From contig JANFAH010000010.1 of NCBI GenBank assembly GCA_024663395.1, positions 1,612,001 through 1,676,000 of the forward strand: DNA of 64,000 bases, in the 5' to 3' direction. Shown here in pieces: positions 1 through 10,376 of this stretch. The notes below the pieces were generated by a model. That model was given only the letters and a program-made list of their open reading frames with translations, had not been told where the DNA came from and ran no database searches. The DNA is from Pisolithus tinctorius (lineage: Eukaryota > Basidiomycota > Agaricomycetes > Boletales > Pisolithaceae). The translations under genes were made by a program, and so were the position numbers. Numbering within the stretch: position 1 is the first letter of the stretch; each line of letters opens with the position of its first letter.

Positions 1-3000
1 GTACATATCGGCTTTGTTGTGGTTGCGGGGACCTCTTTTCCGAGACAATACCTCGGGTGCGATATACAACTTGGTTCCCACCTCTACAAATGAGAGTTCA
101 GTGGGAAGTGCAACGTAAGCGGGTTCAAGCACTACCAAGGGTAAAGTCAGAATCCGAGTGCGCTATCTGAGGCGATAAGTCCGAGGGATCCACAGCTGCA
201 AGGCTAGAAGTGGCGAGCCCGAAATCGCCAACTAAATGAAGATGTGAGACGCCATGTGTGGCACTAAATGAAGCACCCGACCTTTGCAGTCGCCTTTGCC
301 ATCTAAGACAAACGACCTCAATAGCCAGAAAGGAAAATACAACGAACTCCTCTCACCAATGAAGATATTCGTTAGCTTGATATCTCTGTGTAACTGCACG
401 CCGTAATGTCAGTATATAATGTGGTGAGGAGGGGAGAGTATTACGATGCCCATGCTTCCCATGTGTACCAGGGCCTCCAGAATTTGATAGAAAAGGCGCC
501 ATGCTTCTTCTTCAGACAAACCTTCTGCAACCCGCTATGGAAAGAACATACTCAGCAATGACCAAATAAGACGCGTGAATCCACATACCTCCTTCAGTGT
601 CTGACGCTCCACAAATTCCTAACGAATTGGATAAGCTGGAGATAATCGGCGGAAATTATACCAAGGCAAACCATCTGAATGTACAAGGTCCGAGGCACCA
701 CCGGTGTAGTAGGCATCACAACGTCCACATCATCGGAGTATTCCGAAACGAAGAGATTAGCAAACGCATCATCACTATCTTCGTCTTCTTCGTCCTTCTC
801 GTCATTCACCTCTGACCGCGTAAAGTGGATACTCGGAAACGACGACCGACTACCCGAACCATAGTCGTCCAAATCGTCCAGATCGATGCTGAACGGGTCT
901 GAATGTTCACCCCTCCTCTCAAACGAATTCGGGACGGAGGTCCGTCCACCTTCGGTCCCCGAACCAGTGCCCGAATCGTCCTCAGAAGATGGAGCTGTGG
1001 AATCTGGCTGTGCAGTTTCGACCCAAGTCGTGTAATAGCGAACGATAAATCGATGCGAGAGCTTGCTAAGCGCATTGACTTCGCGGAAGATTTTCGTGTC
1101 GCTCTGGTCAGTGCGAAGCCGAATCTTCTTGACTTAGGATGCTCCATCATTGAAAAGTCCGCCTTTCCTAAAAACAACCCGAACTCACCTGCATATATGC
1201 GATTGTCAATCTTATTGCGTGCTTTCACAACCGACCCAAATGCCCCTCGTCCCTGGCAGAAAGCACAATAAGGTTGACAGAAGTTCAAATGGGACAAATT
1301 CTGTTACCAAGAGTTCAAGTTCCTCCCAGTCCTCCTTCCATCTACTGGCTTGTCTCGTCCTTGGGGGTGCACGGAAGTAATCCTTCTCCGGCGACGTCCC
1401 GTAAATGCTACCGTTAGCCAAGGGGGTTCTCGGCCCAACCGGAATCGTCGGTGAATGTATCGTCGTGGGAGAGTTCGTCGACAGAGATGCGAGGTCGGCC
1501 AACAAACTCAAACACGTCACACTGTTCTTCTTGCTGGTGGACATCATATTCAGAGCACACGTTTTCAGAATTGGAGACACCGGATGCTGAAGTGGATCAT
1601 CAGATGAAGTATAAACAAAAAGAGTGAGGATGAGCTTTCCTGCTTGTGCGGCTTCTCTTGGATTACGGAATCGAAACATGACGTCTAAACCATGCAACAT
1701 CTGTAACAATATCACTCCGACGTTATGGATATCGCGACCCTTGGTGTACGACAATGGAGATTCGAGGACATCTTTCGAGAGCCTTGAGTTCGCGGTTATT
1801 AACCATATGCAGATCAGGATAGATGCGTCTCACCAAGCCTCAGGCAAGTCGGGCTCATCATTGGCTAGGACCAAACCAGTGCAGAAAGGATTCGACCGAT
1901 GGAGATCCTTCAAGCGTGCATAATATCCGACTTTGCCCACCTTGACGAGCTTAGCACCCAAGCGATTTTCTCGAGTGGCCAAAAATACGCAGCACGTGTT
2001 CAATCCTGAAGAAGGTAAAGCGATATTTCCGACAAAATGAATGTGACTCACCTCTGTGTACTAGATCATGGGAATGCACGGCGTTCAGCGCCGAAAGCAT
2101 TTGGCCAAGATAGTCCTAATAAATAGGAGTTTATACGACGACATATAATGAAAGACAATTGACACGCTACCGAAGCTCTGTCTTCCCGCAGGCAATGACA
2201 ATCCTCGAGGACATCTTGCAGAGTAAGTGACGGGCGTTGTTCAGAAAGAACGGCAAGCAGTGGAGGTCCAGTATGAGGAAAAGATAATTTGACGGCCAAC
2301 ACGCTTAGCAAGTTCGGGTGATTGACATTCATCAAACGCTGGATTTCTGCCTCAAGTTGCGCAAGCTTCTTCTTCCCTGAAATATTGCGTTCAGTAGGGT
2401 GAATGATTACATGAAGGACAGTATTCAATTACCTTGAGTAGACGTGTAGTATTCTGAATTGAACTCGACCGCGTGCACCTTCCAAGGGAAGGGTAGGCAT
2501 GAACGTCGTCGCATAAGGGATCCGCCAGATAGGTGATACCCAAACATTCTGAAGGCCCGTGCTTAATTTATAGCCCGCATTGCTTACACACGAACGCACC
2601 TCGTCGCGGATGAAACATCTTAACAGCGTTGAAGCGTATTCCACGAAACTCGACTTCAGTAGGAACGATTCCGTCAAAGTGTCACCAGCAGAAGGAACCT
2701 CCGTAGCGTCTGATTGTGCTCTCCGTCGAGCAGCCTTGTATTGCATTTCCTTAGCCAAAAGATGCTTCTGAGAATCTGCCTGAATCTTCTCTTGAAGTTG
2801 TGCGGCAAGCTGGGCTGCCAGTGCTGATTGGCGTTCTGCTTCCGCCTCTTCTTTCTGGCGGCGTTCCTGTTCAACGTTATGATCAGAAGAAATTTCATGC
2901 AACGGGTGTGCAGCACGTACCTGCTCTTCCTGAGTGGCACGTTTCGTCATCTCAGTAGCAAGGGATCCAGATGGCTCGCTTGGTGGTTTGATACGCTCTG

Positions 3001-3545
3001 CTATCCATTCTTGGGCTGTTGTGATGATCTAGATGTCAGCGAGAAAGTCATTAGCAAAGTACACCACGACAGCATGAAGGAGAGCAAACCTGAAAGACCA
3101 TTTCCGACCCTCGAAGTCTCTGAGCTTCAGCATGGATAACCTTTGGCAACGCAGCTTCCACATCGGGGGTGATGCCGCGCATCGGTTTCTGGACACTAAA
3201 GATGGGTGTGGCAAGTGTGGGGTATGTCTTTGGGAATCTGACAGCTTGGTCGGTGACATCGGCGAGGACCTATTGTCAGTTGCTTACTTGATATGAAGAT
3301 GAAAGAAAACTTTGGATGCATGGTAAGGGTCGGGATGCACGACTTTGATGATGAATTCTGGGAGCCTGGCAGCTGCCTAACGGTACAGTGGGAACGATCA
3401 CCTCGTCGTCATCAGATCTGATTGGAAGAAACGCGCGTAAATATACCTTCCAAGCTTTTGGTGGAGGTGGTTCGAAGAAATCCTGGTCATAAATCGATTT
3501 TAAGGCGGTGATTTCGAGTTGTTGCAGTTCTTCTGTGGTTTCCAT
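1..3545 (-). CDS. GCN2: eIF2-alpha kinase GCN2 (N-terminal two thirds, runs off the left edge)
   Basis: Stress kinase that senses uncharged tRNA and phosphorylates eIF2-alpha to start general amino-acid control. Seen: the ATG at 3545 opens an RWD domain (METTEELQQLEITALKSIYD), which binds GCN1. A charged coiled coil follows at about 2700-2950 and a degenerate pseudokinase domain at about 1600-2430. The true kinase starts near 1260 with a glycine loop GRGAFGSVVKA. An acidic insert (DEKDEEDEDSDD) lies at about 750-840, then the hinge FVERQTLKE. The catalytic loop HRDIKLTNIF is at about 361-391 and the YIAPEV motif near 40-70. This order is diagnostic of GCN2. The HisRS-like and C-terminal domains lie outside the window. 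Several short introns are implied by frame changes. No broken motif was seen; probably functional. Confidence 0.93.
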
Positions 3546-3873
3546 CTTGCTCTTCGAACGATGTCGATCCTGAGAAGCAGTCTCACAATGAATCAAGCCA
3601 GTGTGAACATAATTGAGGACCAATTGGACCCCAGCAGCTCACGCAGACATCCGCCTTTGTTCAGAGTGTGTAGGGAAATAATATCAAGTTATAGTGAGAT
3701 CGCCGATCACTCGAGTCAGCCAGTACTCACAAACCTCAAAGATGTTTGTAGTCGTTTGCCAATCATTCGTCGTCCGCAGGCATTATTGGCCTCCTTTGAT
3801 TTATACGTTCTAGCCCGTGTTACATCTTGGTTACATCTATCCAAAAACCCCAAGTTCTACCAGAGATATATAT
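3546..3873. other. Intergenic spacer, GCN2 promoter side
   Basis: About 330 bases between the GCN2 start and the stop of the next minus-strand gene. No convincing ORF or repeat is visible. It must hold the GCN2 promoter and the terminator of the isomerase gene. Confidence 0.5.
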
Positions 3874-5288
3874 TTACGAGCAAGTAGCCGCATACGCGCG
3901 ATAAACGGACATCCCCTCGTTCCCAGCTCTGAACGAAACGCTGACATTCGCTCCAATAAACACTGCATTTCCCATAGACAATGCCAGATCACCATCCTCA
4001 TTTTCCGACATGACTGAGCCAGATCCTCCAGTGATGATTGCGATCGAAGCGCTGTCGAAACTAGGATGTCTTTCGGTACTGTTTTCTGGGATTTTCACGG
4101 CAAGCACTCTGAAATCAAGTACGGGTGGAACATAAGTGGTGGTGTACGTGGTTTCCGGGAGAGGTTTGGGTTGGACCATATGGCTATCTGCCTTAGCAGC
4201 GTTGTATGTGAGCGACTCGATGAGATTTGGGACGTCCTTAGGTTTGGGGGTAAGACCAGCCCTGATCACGTTATCCGAATTCGCCATGCACTCTATGATG
4301 TCTTGAGAAGAACCAAAGATGAGCACTTATACATGAGGATATAACCATGACGTACCTCCAGAAACATAGGCGTGTGGCTCTCCCGCACCAAGGAATATTG
4401 CCTCCCCTGGTTGCAAATCGACCAGGTTGAGCATAAAAGCACAGAAAATGCCGACGTCACCGGGGTGCTGCGAATTCAGAGCCAGAACAAGATCCCTGAC
4501 GCCGTGCTCGATTCCCGTCTCTCGACCCTCCAGGTAGCGACTGACGAGTTTTGAAAGCTCCTCTTTTACCCGGTCCGCGTCGGCAGTCATGATACCAGTG
4601 AAAAAGTCCCTCAGAGCGGCCCTTTCATCCTGCTCCAAAGCGCCTTCGAAACGACGCACAACTTCCTCTGGAGCAATAGCTCTGAACTCCGGGACAGCGG
4701 CAAGGTATGCCTTAATTTCAGAAGCGGGTGAAAATCCACAGAGTCCGCGGAAAGGCGTCAAGGCAATGGCTATTTCAGGTTTATGATTCGGGTCTAGCGG
4801 TTCGAATGAGATAATTGGAGAACGAACTTAGAAGTAAGTATGCTCGCCGGTGTAGACACTAGGCTGTTGAGCATGCAGTTTCTCCGCTGTCTTCTTGTCT
4901 GGATGCACTTGAATGCTCAACGCCTTCCCAATCGAAAGTACCTTCAAGAGGAAAGGAAGATTGCCACCGGTGGTGTCGAACACCGAGGACACACCACCCA
5001 TCAGTTCCGGGTGGCCGGCAAGGAAGTCCCTCAGCGTCACACCATAACCGGGAACCCCTGAAGGAGACTTGACATGCGTGCCCATCCATAACTGGGTCGT
5101 AAAGTTAGATGTAGCGACAATGCAGCGAGTCGGCTACCCACCTCTGCATAAGGAATTGACTCGCTCAGAGCAAAACCAGGCACTGCCGATTCGGCGAGTT
5201 GTGCGACTTTGGAAGACTTTCCCATTTTGCCCCAGCCATATTGTTGAATTGTGGGTACGATCAGAAAGACGGGGCTGGTCGTGGACAT
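3874..5288 (-). CDS. PMI40: Mannose-6-phosphate isomerase, type I
   Basis: Cytosolic zinc enzyme interconverting fructose-6-phosphate and mannose-6-phosphate, feeding GDP-mannose for glycosylation and cell-wall mannan. Seen from the ATG at 5288: N-terminal IQQYGWGKMG, then LSIQVHPDK with the Q and H zinc ligands, HKPEIAIALTPFRGLCGF with the E ligand, and GEAIFLGAGEPHAYVSG with the H ligand. Next come ECMANSDNVIRAGLTPK and a C-terminal cupin-like part, ending at the TAA at 3874-3876. All signature segments of the type I family are present in order. Frame changes near 5080-5150, 4760-4850 and 4326-4370 mark short introns. Length (about 410-430 residues) fits fungal PMI. It lies head to tail between the methyltransferase gene and GCN2. 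Confidence 0.95.
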
Positions 5289-5491
5289 CGTAGACGTGGC
5301 CGAATGGTTTGATGTCGACGGCGGCGCTGACAGTGCGGAGGAAAGACGGGAGTCATCTTGACGTCATGTCATCATCAGCACTCCCCTGTGAATGGCTGCC
5401 TTCCGAAGCTCTCGAAGGTGGATCCGGCATCTCGAGTATCTGGGGACAAACTAAATCTATTGAACGTAACTTGCTGTTCTATCGGTCCATC

Positions 5492-6811
5492 CTACCATGG
5501 CCATCCAATCCTGTAATACCGGTATTCTACTACATCAGAGCCCTTCTTCGCGTCACCACCCCTGTATGCTTCGCAAAGTATAGTGTCCCTTGAGAGTATC
5601 ATAAGTTCCGGGTGTCCCTCTTGCGGTATATTGTCCATCCACCGGAAAGCAGTCTCGATGCTACTAGACTCTAACGAGTGTGTCGGTCTGAGGGGTATCA
5701 CTAAATGGAAGATAGCGAGGGAGTCGGGTTCAGAAGGACAGCCTGCTGATGAGCTCGGGAGGCGTAGAAGCCGCTCCAGACACTTTTTGATCCAGGTAGC
5801 GTGTTCTATCTCGTACACGATATCTGCGCCGAGGATAACGTCAAATGGCTCGGAGAGAAGGTCGGGGACTGAAGACATGGCCGGGAACTTTGACCAGTCG
5901 AGGAAGTGACTGGTGATGGTCATAGCACCATCACTCAGGTCTCCAGGGAAGTTTTTATCGATGTTCGCCTTGAGATTCTGCAAGACCGACGGGTAAAAGT
6001 CCGTTGCTACGATGGTCGCCCTGCGATTCTTCCTAGCCGAGGAGGCAACGAGGACTTTGGTGGCGGTCAACCCAACCAGCCCAGTTCCAGCACCCAGTTC
6101 GAGTACGCGGAGAGGACGTTCGTCGCCAGTACGATCTTTTCCAACGCGAAAACCGAGACCAAATTGTTCGGGGTGCTCGACGATCATCTCCGCCAATACA
6201 CATGCCCCACCCCATGTCTGAGCCCCAACACTCCCATAATCCTGATTCTCTATGGGGATATCCATCACACGTACGTCTATCCTCCCTATTTCATCCGAAC
6301 CAAAAGAAAAGGTGCGTTCTACAGTCCCAGCTGCAGCAACGCCAGCGCATATAGCCAGGAGAGAAGCGGCTTGTTGAATTAAAATTTCAGGATGTATAGG
6401 TCCATGAAAAGCGGACGTCGACTCTAATTGGGTGTCGTCGATCGATGCCTGTAAATCCTCCATTCGAGCTACCAATGCAGTGAGCCATCGTATCGCATAT
6501 GAGCGTTCAAAGGTATCTGATCGGATTAACTGGATATGACTATCGTCGTCGCCGAAACGCCACTTGGCATCGATAGCCAACACGTCTTGATTGCACGTAG
6601 GGTTGGAGCGTATCCTTCGAGAACCTCGCACCTCGGGGTTGTACAGGAGTCTGAGATACGCCAGGGCATCAAGCAACTGCGTCGAGGTATAGGTTGCAGT
6701 CTTCGCAATCGACGGGAGGTAAGAAGTGGGCGGTTGGGTTATAACCATGCGGCGTACTAGCGGTCGGGTGTAGCTGTCACCTGCAATGGACAAATTCCCG
6801 CAAGCAGTCAT
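5492..6811 (-). CDS. METTL21/EFM-type SAM-dependent protein-lysine methyltransferase
   Basis: Intronless ORF of 439 residues. Seven-beta-strand methyltransferase of the Methyltransf_16 (METTL21) family, whose members methylate lysines on elongation factors and chaperones. Seen: QTWGGACVLAEMI before the fold, motif I VLELGAGTGLVGLTA (SAM binding), the acidic strand-2 end VATDFYPSVLQNLKANI, and FDVILGADIVYEIEHATWI, which is the D/NxxY-like post-motif of the family. An N-terminal extension of about 200 residues resembles the layout of yeast Efm2, so an EFM2-like role on eEF2 is possible but inferred. The ATG at 6811 is the only start upstream of the conserved part, and the divergent promoter begins immediately beyond it. 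Confidence 0.85.
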   Translation of the reverse strand: MTACGNLSIAGDSYTRPLVRRMVITQPPTSYLPSIAKTATYTSTQLLDALAYLRLLYNPEVRGSRRIRSNPTCNQDVLAIDAKWRFGDDDSHIQLIRSDTFERSYAIRWLTALVARMEDLQASIDDTQLESTSAFHGPIHPEILIQQAASLLAICAGVAAAGTVERTFSFGSDEIGRIDVRVMDIPIENQDYGSVGAQTWGGACVLAEMIVEHPEQFGLGFRVGKDRTGDERPLRVLELGAGTGLVGLTATKVLVASSARKNRRATIVATDFYPSVLQNLKANIDKNFPGDLSDGAMTITSHFLDWSKFPAMSSVPDLLSEPFDVILGADIVYEIEHATWIKKCLERLLRLPSSSAGCPSEPDSLAIFHLVIPLRPTHSLESSSIETAFRWMDNIPQEGHPELMILSRDTILCEAYRGGDAKKGSDVVEYRYYRIGWPW

Positions 6812-6815
6812 TGGA

Positions 6816-7142
6816 GTGTTACGTAATACATGTGCGGGCCATGTGTAGCTGTTAGCAAACTGTCACATGTCACATGTAACGGAGCAAACCCAGCTCAACT
6901 AACCCCCGACCCATCACGTGATTCACGTGACTTGCCGACGGCTTGCCACTTTCGGTAGCTACAGAGTACTCCCACATCACGTGATTGTCCTGAGGGGGTC
7001 GACCATCACGTGATTCACGTGACTTGCCGACGGCTTACCACTTTCGGTAGTTACAGAGTACTCCCACATCACGTGATTGTCTGGTTGAGCTAGGTAACTT
7101 ATGTAACAGACAAGCACCTGGGGTGTTACGTAATACATGTGC
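6816..7142. promoter_or_regulatory. Divergent promoter with duplicated CACGTG module
   Basis: This 380-base gap separates a minus-strand gene (start 6811) and a plus-strand gene (start 7190). Two near-identical modules lie at about 6911-6989 and 7002-7081 (two mismatches seen). Each contains three TCACGTGA palindromes, with CACGTG at 6915, 6924, 6978, 7007, 7016 and 7070. The pair is bracketed by a 20-base direct repeat (GTGTTACGTAATACATGTGC) at 6816-6835 and 7123-7142. CACGTG is the E-box bound by fungal bHLH factors such as Cbf1 and Pho4 (family knowledge). Shared control of both genes is inferred. Confidence 0.7.
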
Positions 7143-7189
7143 TGTGGGTCCCTGGTCCTCTTGACAAGCCATCATCGAGGCCACTAAAG

Positions 7190-7829
7190 ATGAACTTCAA
7201 CCAGCAATCGTATACCCCGTCCAGCTCACAGGCATCCATGGCGTTGACATACACCATTCCCTCGCTACCATCCAACTATTCCATCGCCCCCTTCTTATCC
7301 CAGGAATCCTCGACGAGCATCACAGATCAAAATTCACCCGAGGCATTCAGGCAGAATATCCAGATCGCCCTTGACCACGTCGCCAGAGTCGACGCGTTTG
7401 CTCGCAGTGCCTTGAACGGAATGTAAGTCTGTGTTAGTAAAGATGTACTGAAGTAACGCCTCGCCTCCTGACCAACTCGGATCAGCCAGAACGCATACCA
7501 GGCAGGAAGTAGCCCAGCGCAGACGGAAGGTGCGGTAACAGTTCGCTACAAGTACTTGATTGATGATGATGCTATCTATAGCGGACTTGGTCGCTCTCGA
7601 CCAAACTTTACTTATGCTTGCGGACTTCTTGAAGACCACAGGGCTTGGGGCCTTTCCGCTCCCGCCTTCCGATCCAGGCGCCGCATCTGGTCCTCCGACT
7701 GAGCAGCACCTCATCGCAGAGATGAATGGAGAAGTTCAGTCTCTTTATGAGAAACTCAAACGTATACAGGAGAGTAGCGGTGTCGTTGCGCAACACCTTT
7801 CTACCCTGGATACGAGGCCGAAACCTTGA
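7190..7829 (+). CDS. Small hypothetical protein, three exons
   Basis: Not recognised. Exons at 7190-7422, 7486-7529 and 7582-7829 join in frame with GTAAGT..CAG and GTGCGG..TAG borders, giving about 174 residues. The N-terminus is rich in Ser, Thr, Gln and Pro (MNFNQQSYTPSSSQAS). The rest looks helical: EAFRQNIQIALDHVARVDAF, then DLVALDQTLLMLADFLKTT, a Pro/Gly linker and a last helix HLIAEMNGEVQSLYEKLKRI. No signal peptide or membrane segment. Amphipathic helices suggest a partner-binding protein, but no function is claimed. It shares the CACGTG-rich promoter with the methyltransferase gene. The upstream in-frame ATG at 7139 lies inside the promoter repeat, so 7190 is preferred. Confidence 0.65.
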
Positions 7830-8487
7830 TGCGATGCAACCTTGTCTTGCTATCAAGCAGTTCATCAGGCTTGCTCGTCCCTCTGCTTTTACGTTCGGAG
7901 GTGAGACCGCAGGCGTATCGGGAGAAAAGCCGCCCAATATGTAGCATCAAACATTTCACCAGGTCCTTTCCATAGCTTCCATGAAATCTCTAGGGCGAAA
8001 TCAATCATTCAGAGTGCATCGAAGACTTTGTCACGCCTCCACAGGCTCGAAGTTTCACTACCTGGTCAGAACTTGGGATCCATTGATCTGCTTACAAGCA
8101 ACCTGGCATTCGTACTTCTCCAGAAGTAACGAGGAATAATTCGTCGATTTTAGCAGAACCTCAATAAAATGATGTTGCGGACAGTATCTGTGTGCGGAGA
8201 ACTCGTGTTTCCAACGTGTTGCCCAAGTGTGAACTATCGATTGGAGCGGAGTCTGAAGTTGCAGAGTATTGACAGAGCAGAACGAGACTCCCAACTGAGA
8301 AAGCATGAAACACCTACGAGAGGCGAATGGAAGCTTATCAGAGTAACAAGCAATTGAGAGATTCTGAGTAGTACATACCAGATCGTCACCTATATGCAGT
8401 TGCAATGAATGAATGTTCTGAAAACTTCCCAATCCGATCCTAGTCCAAAGGATCCAACCGTAACCACTGGGACATTGGTCCTTGCGC
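7830..8487. other. Intergenic, nothing recognised
   Basis: About 660 bases between two plus-strand genes. A minus-strand open frame at 8058-8489 has no recognisable motif and no sign of being coding. No repeats were seen. Confidence 0.4.
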
Positions 8488-9789
8488 ATGTCTCGCCCAG
8501 CATCATCCGCTAGACGCCTAGAACCTGCAGAGGACGAACCACTTGAAATGTCTTTACAGTCAACGCAACAAACATCCCTGGAACTAGAAGCTCCGCACCT
8601 GCAGGCGTCGCGCTTGCTTCAGGTTCTGCCGTACAGCAACCTCAATAACGACGTTGAGGGAGGAGATGTTGTCGCTTATACCGCCTATTCTGTGATACGC
8701 CGAGCAAGACTGCGCGGATCAAATAAAGGAATAGCGGTGAAGACCAGCTTGTCAATAGACGTCACTGCAATCCAGGTCAAGGCCATTAAAAACACATGTA
8801 TAGCTTTGCTCACCAGCTCACAGCGTACTCTCTATGAAGTACACATCTGGTCCCATCTCCAACATGAGAACATCATCCCGCTGCTGGGAATAACAACCAA
8901 CTTCAACCACACGGTATCATTGGTGACAGAGTGGATGGAAGGAGGCAACGCACATGAGTATGTACAAGACGAGGCTGTGGATCCTGGTCCACTGGTATGT
9001 CAACGTTAGTATCAATCACGTTTGACAATGACATAGTGCCACAGCTCTTGGATATCGCCAGTGGATTGTGTTACCTGCATAGCCTTCGTATAGCGCATGG
9101 TGATATGAAAGGGGTGCGTCTTAGTCGTGCTAGCGTACGGTTTGAATGACAGGTGCAACGATTTCCAGCCGAATGTACTAATTTCTGAAGCAAGGAGAGC
9201 TCTGATAACCGACTTCGGGTCTTCGTGCCTGACCAATCCGCCACCTAGCCTTCAAGTCGACCCATCTTGTGGTGTCTCGTTACGATGGTTAGCTCCCGAG
9301 AGACTGAATACACCTACCCCTACCAGCACTCAAGAGGCTGACGTCTGGGCATTTGGGATGACAGTGCTAGTAGGCATCTGTCCATCGTTCACACTGGAAG
9401 TTTAGTACTCACAATTATTGTATATGTGTTGTCTTACGTAGGAATTGTTTTCACGAAAGAATCCCTTTCACGAGGTACGCGTGGAATGGGGTGTCGTGAA
9501 GCGTATTGTAGAAGGTCACCTGCCAGATCGTCCAAGCGACGAATCGACTAGTTTTCGTTTGTGCGATAGCTGGTGGAAAATATGCTTAGAATGCTGGGAG
9601 TACGACCCAGTACAGCGCCCTGCCATGAATGATATCATGGCCAGAGTCGAACGGTTACGTGAGGAAACGGGCAGAGCGGATGGTGGGAAGGGCGAGGGGA
9701 CGGGAGACGAGGGGGCAGGAAGAAGGGTGTGGGTAAGGGTGCAACAGCTTGGTCATATACTATTTCAGCGGGGGCGTGACAGACGATAA
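8488..9789 (+). CDS. TKL-type Ser/Thr protein kinase, agaricomycete family
   Basis: Exons 8488-8994, 9045-9113, 9169-9369 and 9442-9789 join in frame. Kinase landmarks seen: IAVKTSLS with a candidate beta-3 lysine, HENIIPLLGI, hinge VTEWMEGGNAHEYV, catalytic loop HGDMKGPNVLIS, DFGSS, RWLAPER, the alpha-F segment EADVWAFGMTVLELF, and WEYDPVQRPAMNDIMARVERL. HGDxKGxN in place of HRDxKxxN is normal in the expanded mushroom kinase families. The beta-1/beta-2 glycine loop is not recognisable, so ATP binding may be atypical. About 100 disordered residues precede the domain. The tail is Gly/Arg rich. Substrate unknown. The ATG at 8482, two codons upstream, is an equally possible start. Confidence 0.82.
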
Positions 9790-10376
9790 CAACACTAAAC
9801 ATCGGGGGCTTCCTATGTACAGAATTAAGAGACATTCCCAGTATGAGACTTAGGTTTGAACACAATATAATATGCGTATACATCCCTTCCCATTGTGTCA
9901 GCTGCATCTGGGGAGTTTGCTTGATGCTAGCGTAGGGGTTGTGGACGTGTGGACGTGATCTAGATGTGGCAGGGACTACGCTGCGAGGTCACCCCAGCGG
10001 ATGTTATTTACTATGGAGAGTCCAATTGGCAATTGTAATTCCGCAAATAAGCACTGTAATTCCTACTGGTCCCTAATAACAGACACCTATGGAGAGCCAG
10101 ACACTCGCGCCACAAAATTTTAAAACTCAGCGCCGAACACCCGAGAGTCTACATCAGCAAAACGCTGAAATGAACGCTTAGCAAGCGAGACCTTGACAGG
10201 TAACGGAATGTTATGTTCACTCAAATGACGACTGCTGATTGGCTGGTTAGTTCGCCGTTCAGCGATGTTCACGATGCATCTTATCTTCGAAGTACTTCGG
10301 AATATTGTATCTAATCAGCATATCTGCGACTCTGCCGGGCACTGAAAAAATTGTCTCTTGATTTCGATAGCCTACA
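9790..10376. other. Intergenic, nothing recognised
   Basis: About 590 bases between the kinase stop and the end of the Plavaka transposase. The left terminus of that transposon should lie here, but no inverted repeat partner could be matched by eye to the 16.2-16.7 kb side. Confidence 0.4.

Noticed and set aside
8058..8489. 143-residue minus-strand ORF as a gene
   Set aside because: No domain, mixed composition and position over the likely kinase promoter.
9114..9168. Kinase intron ending at the earlier acceptor GACAG (9152)
   Set aside because: That choice inserts six residues into the catalytic loop; the later acceptor at 9168 gives the family-typical HGDMKGPNVLIS.
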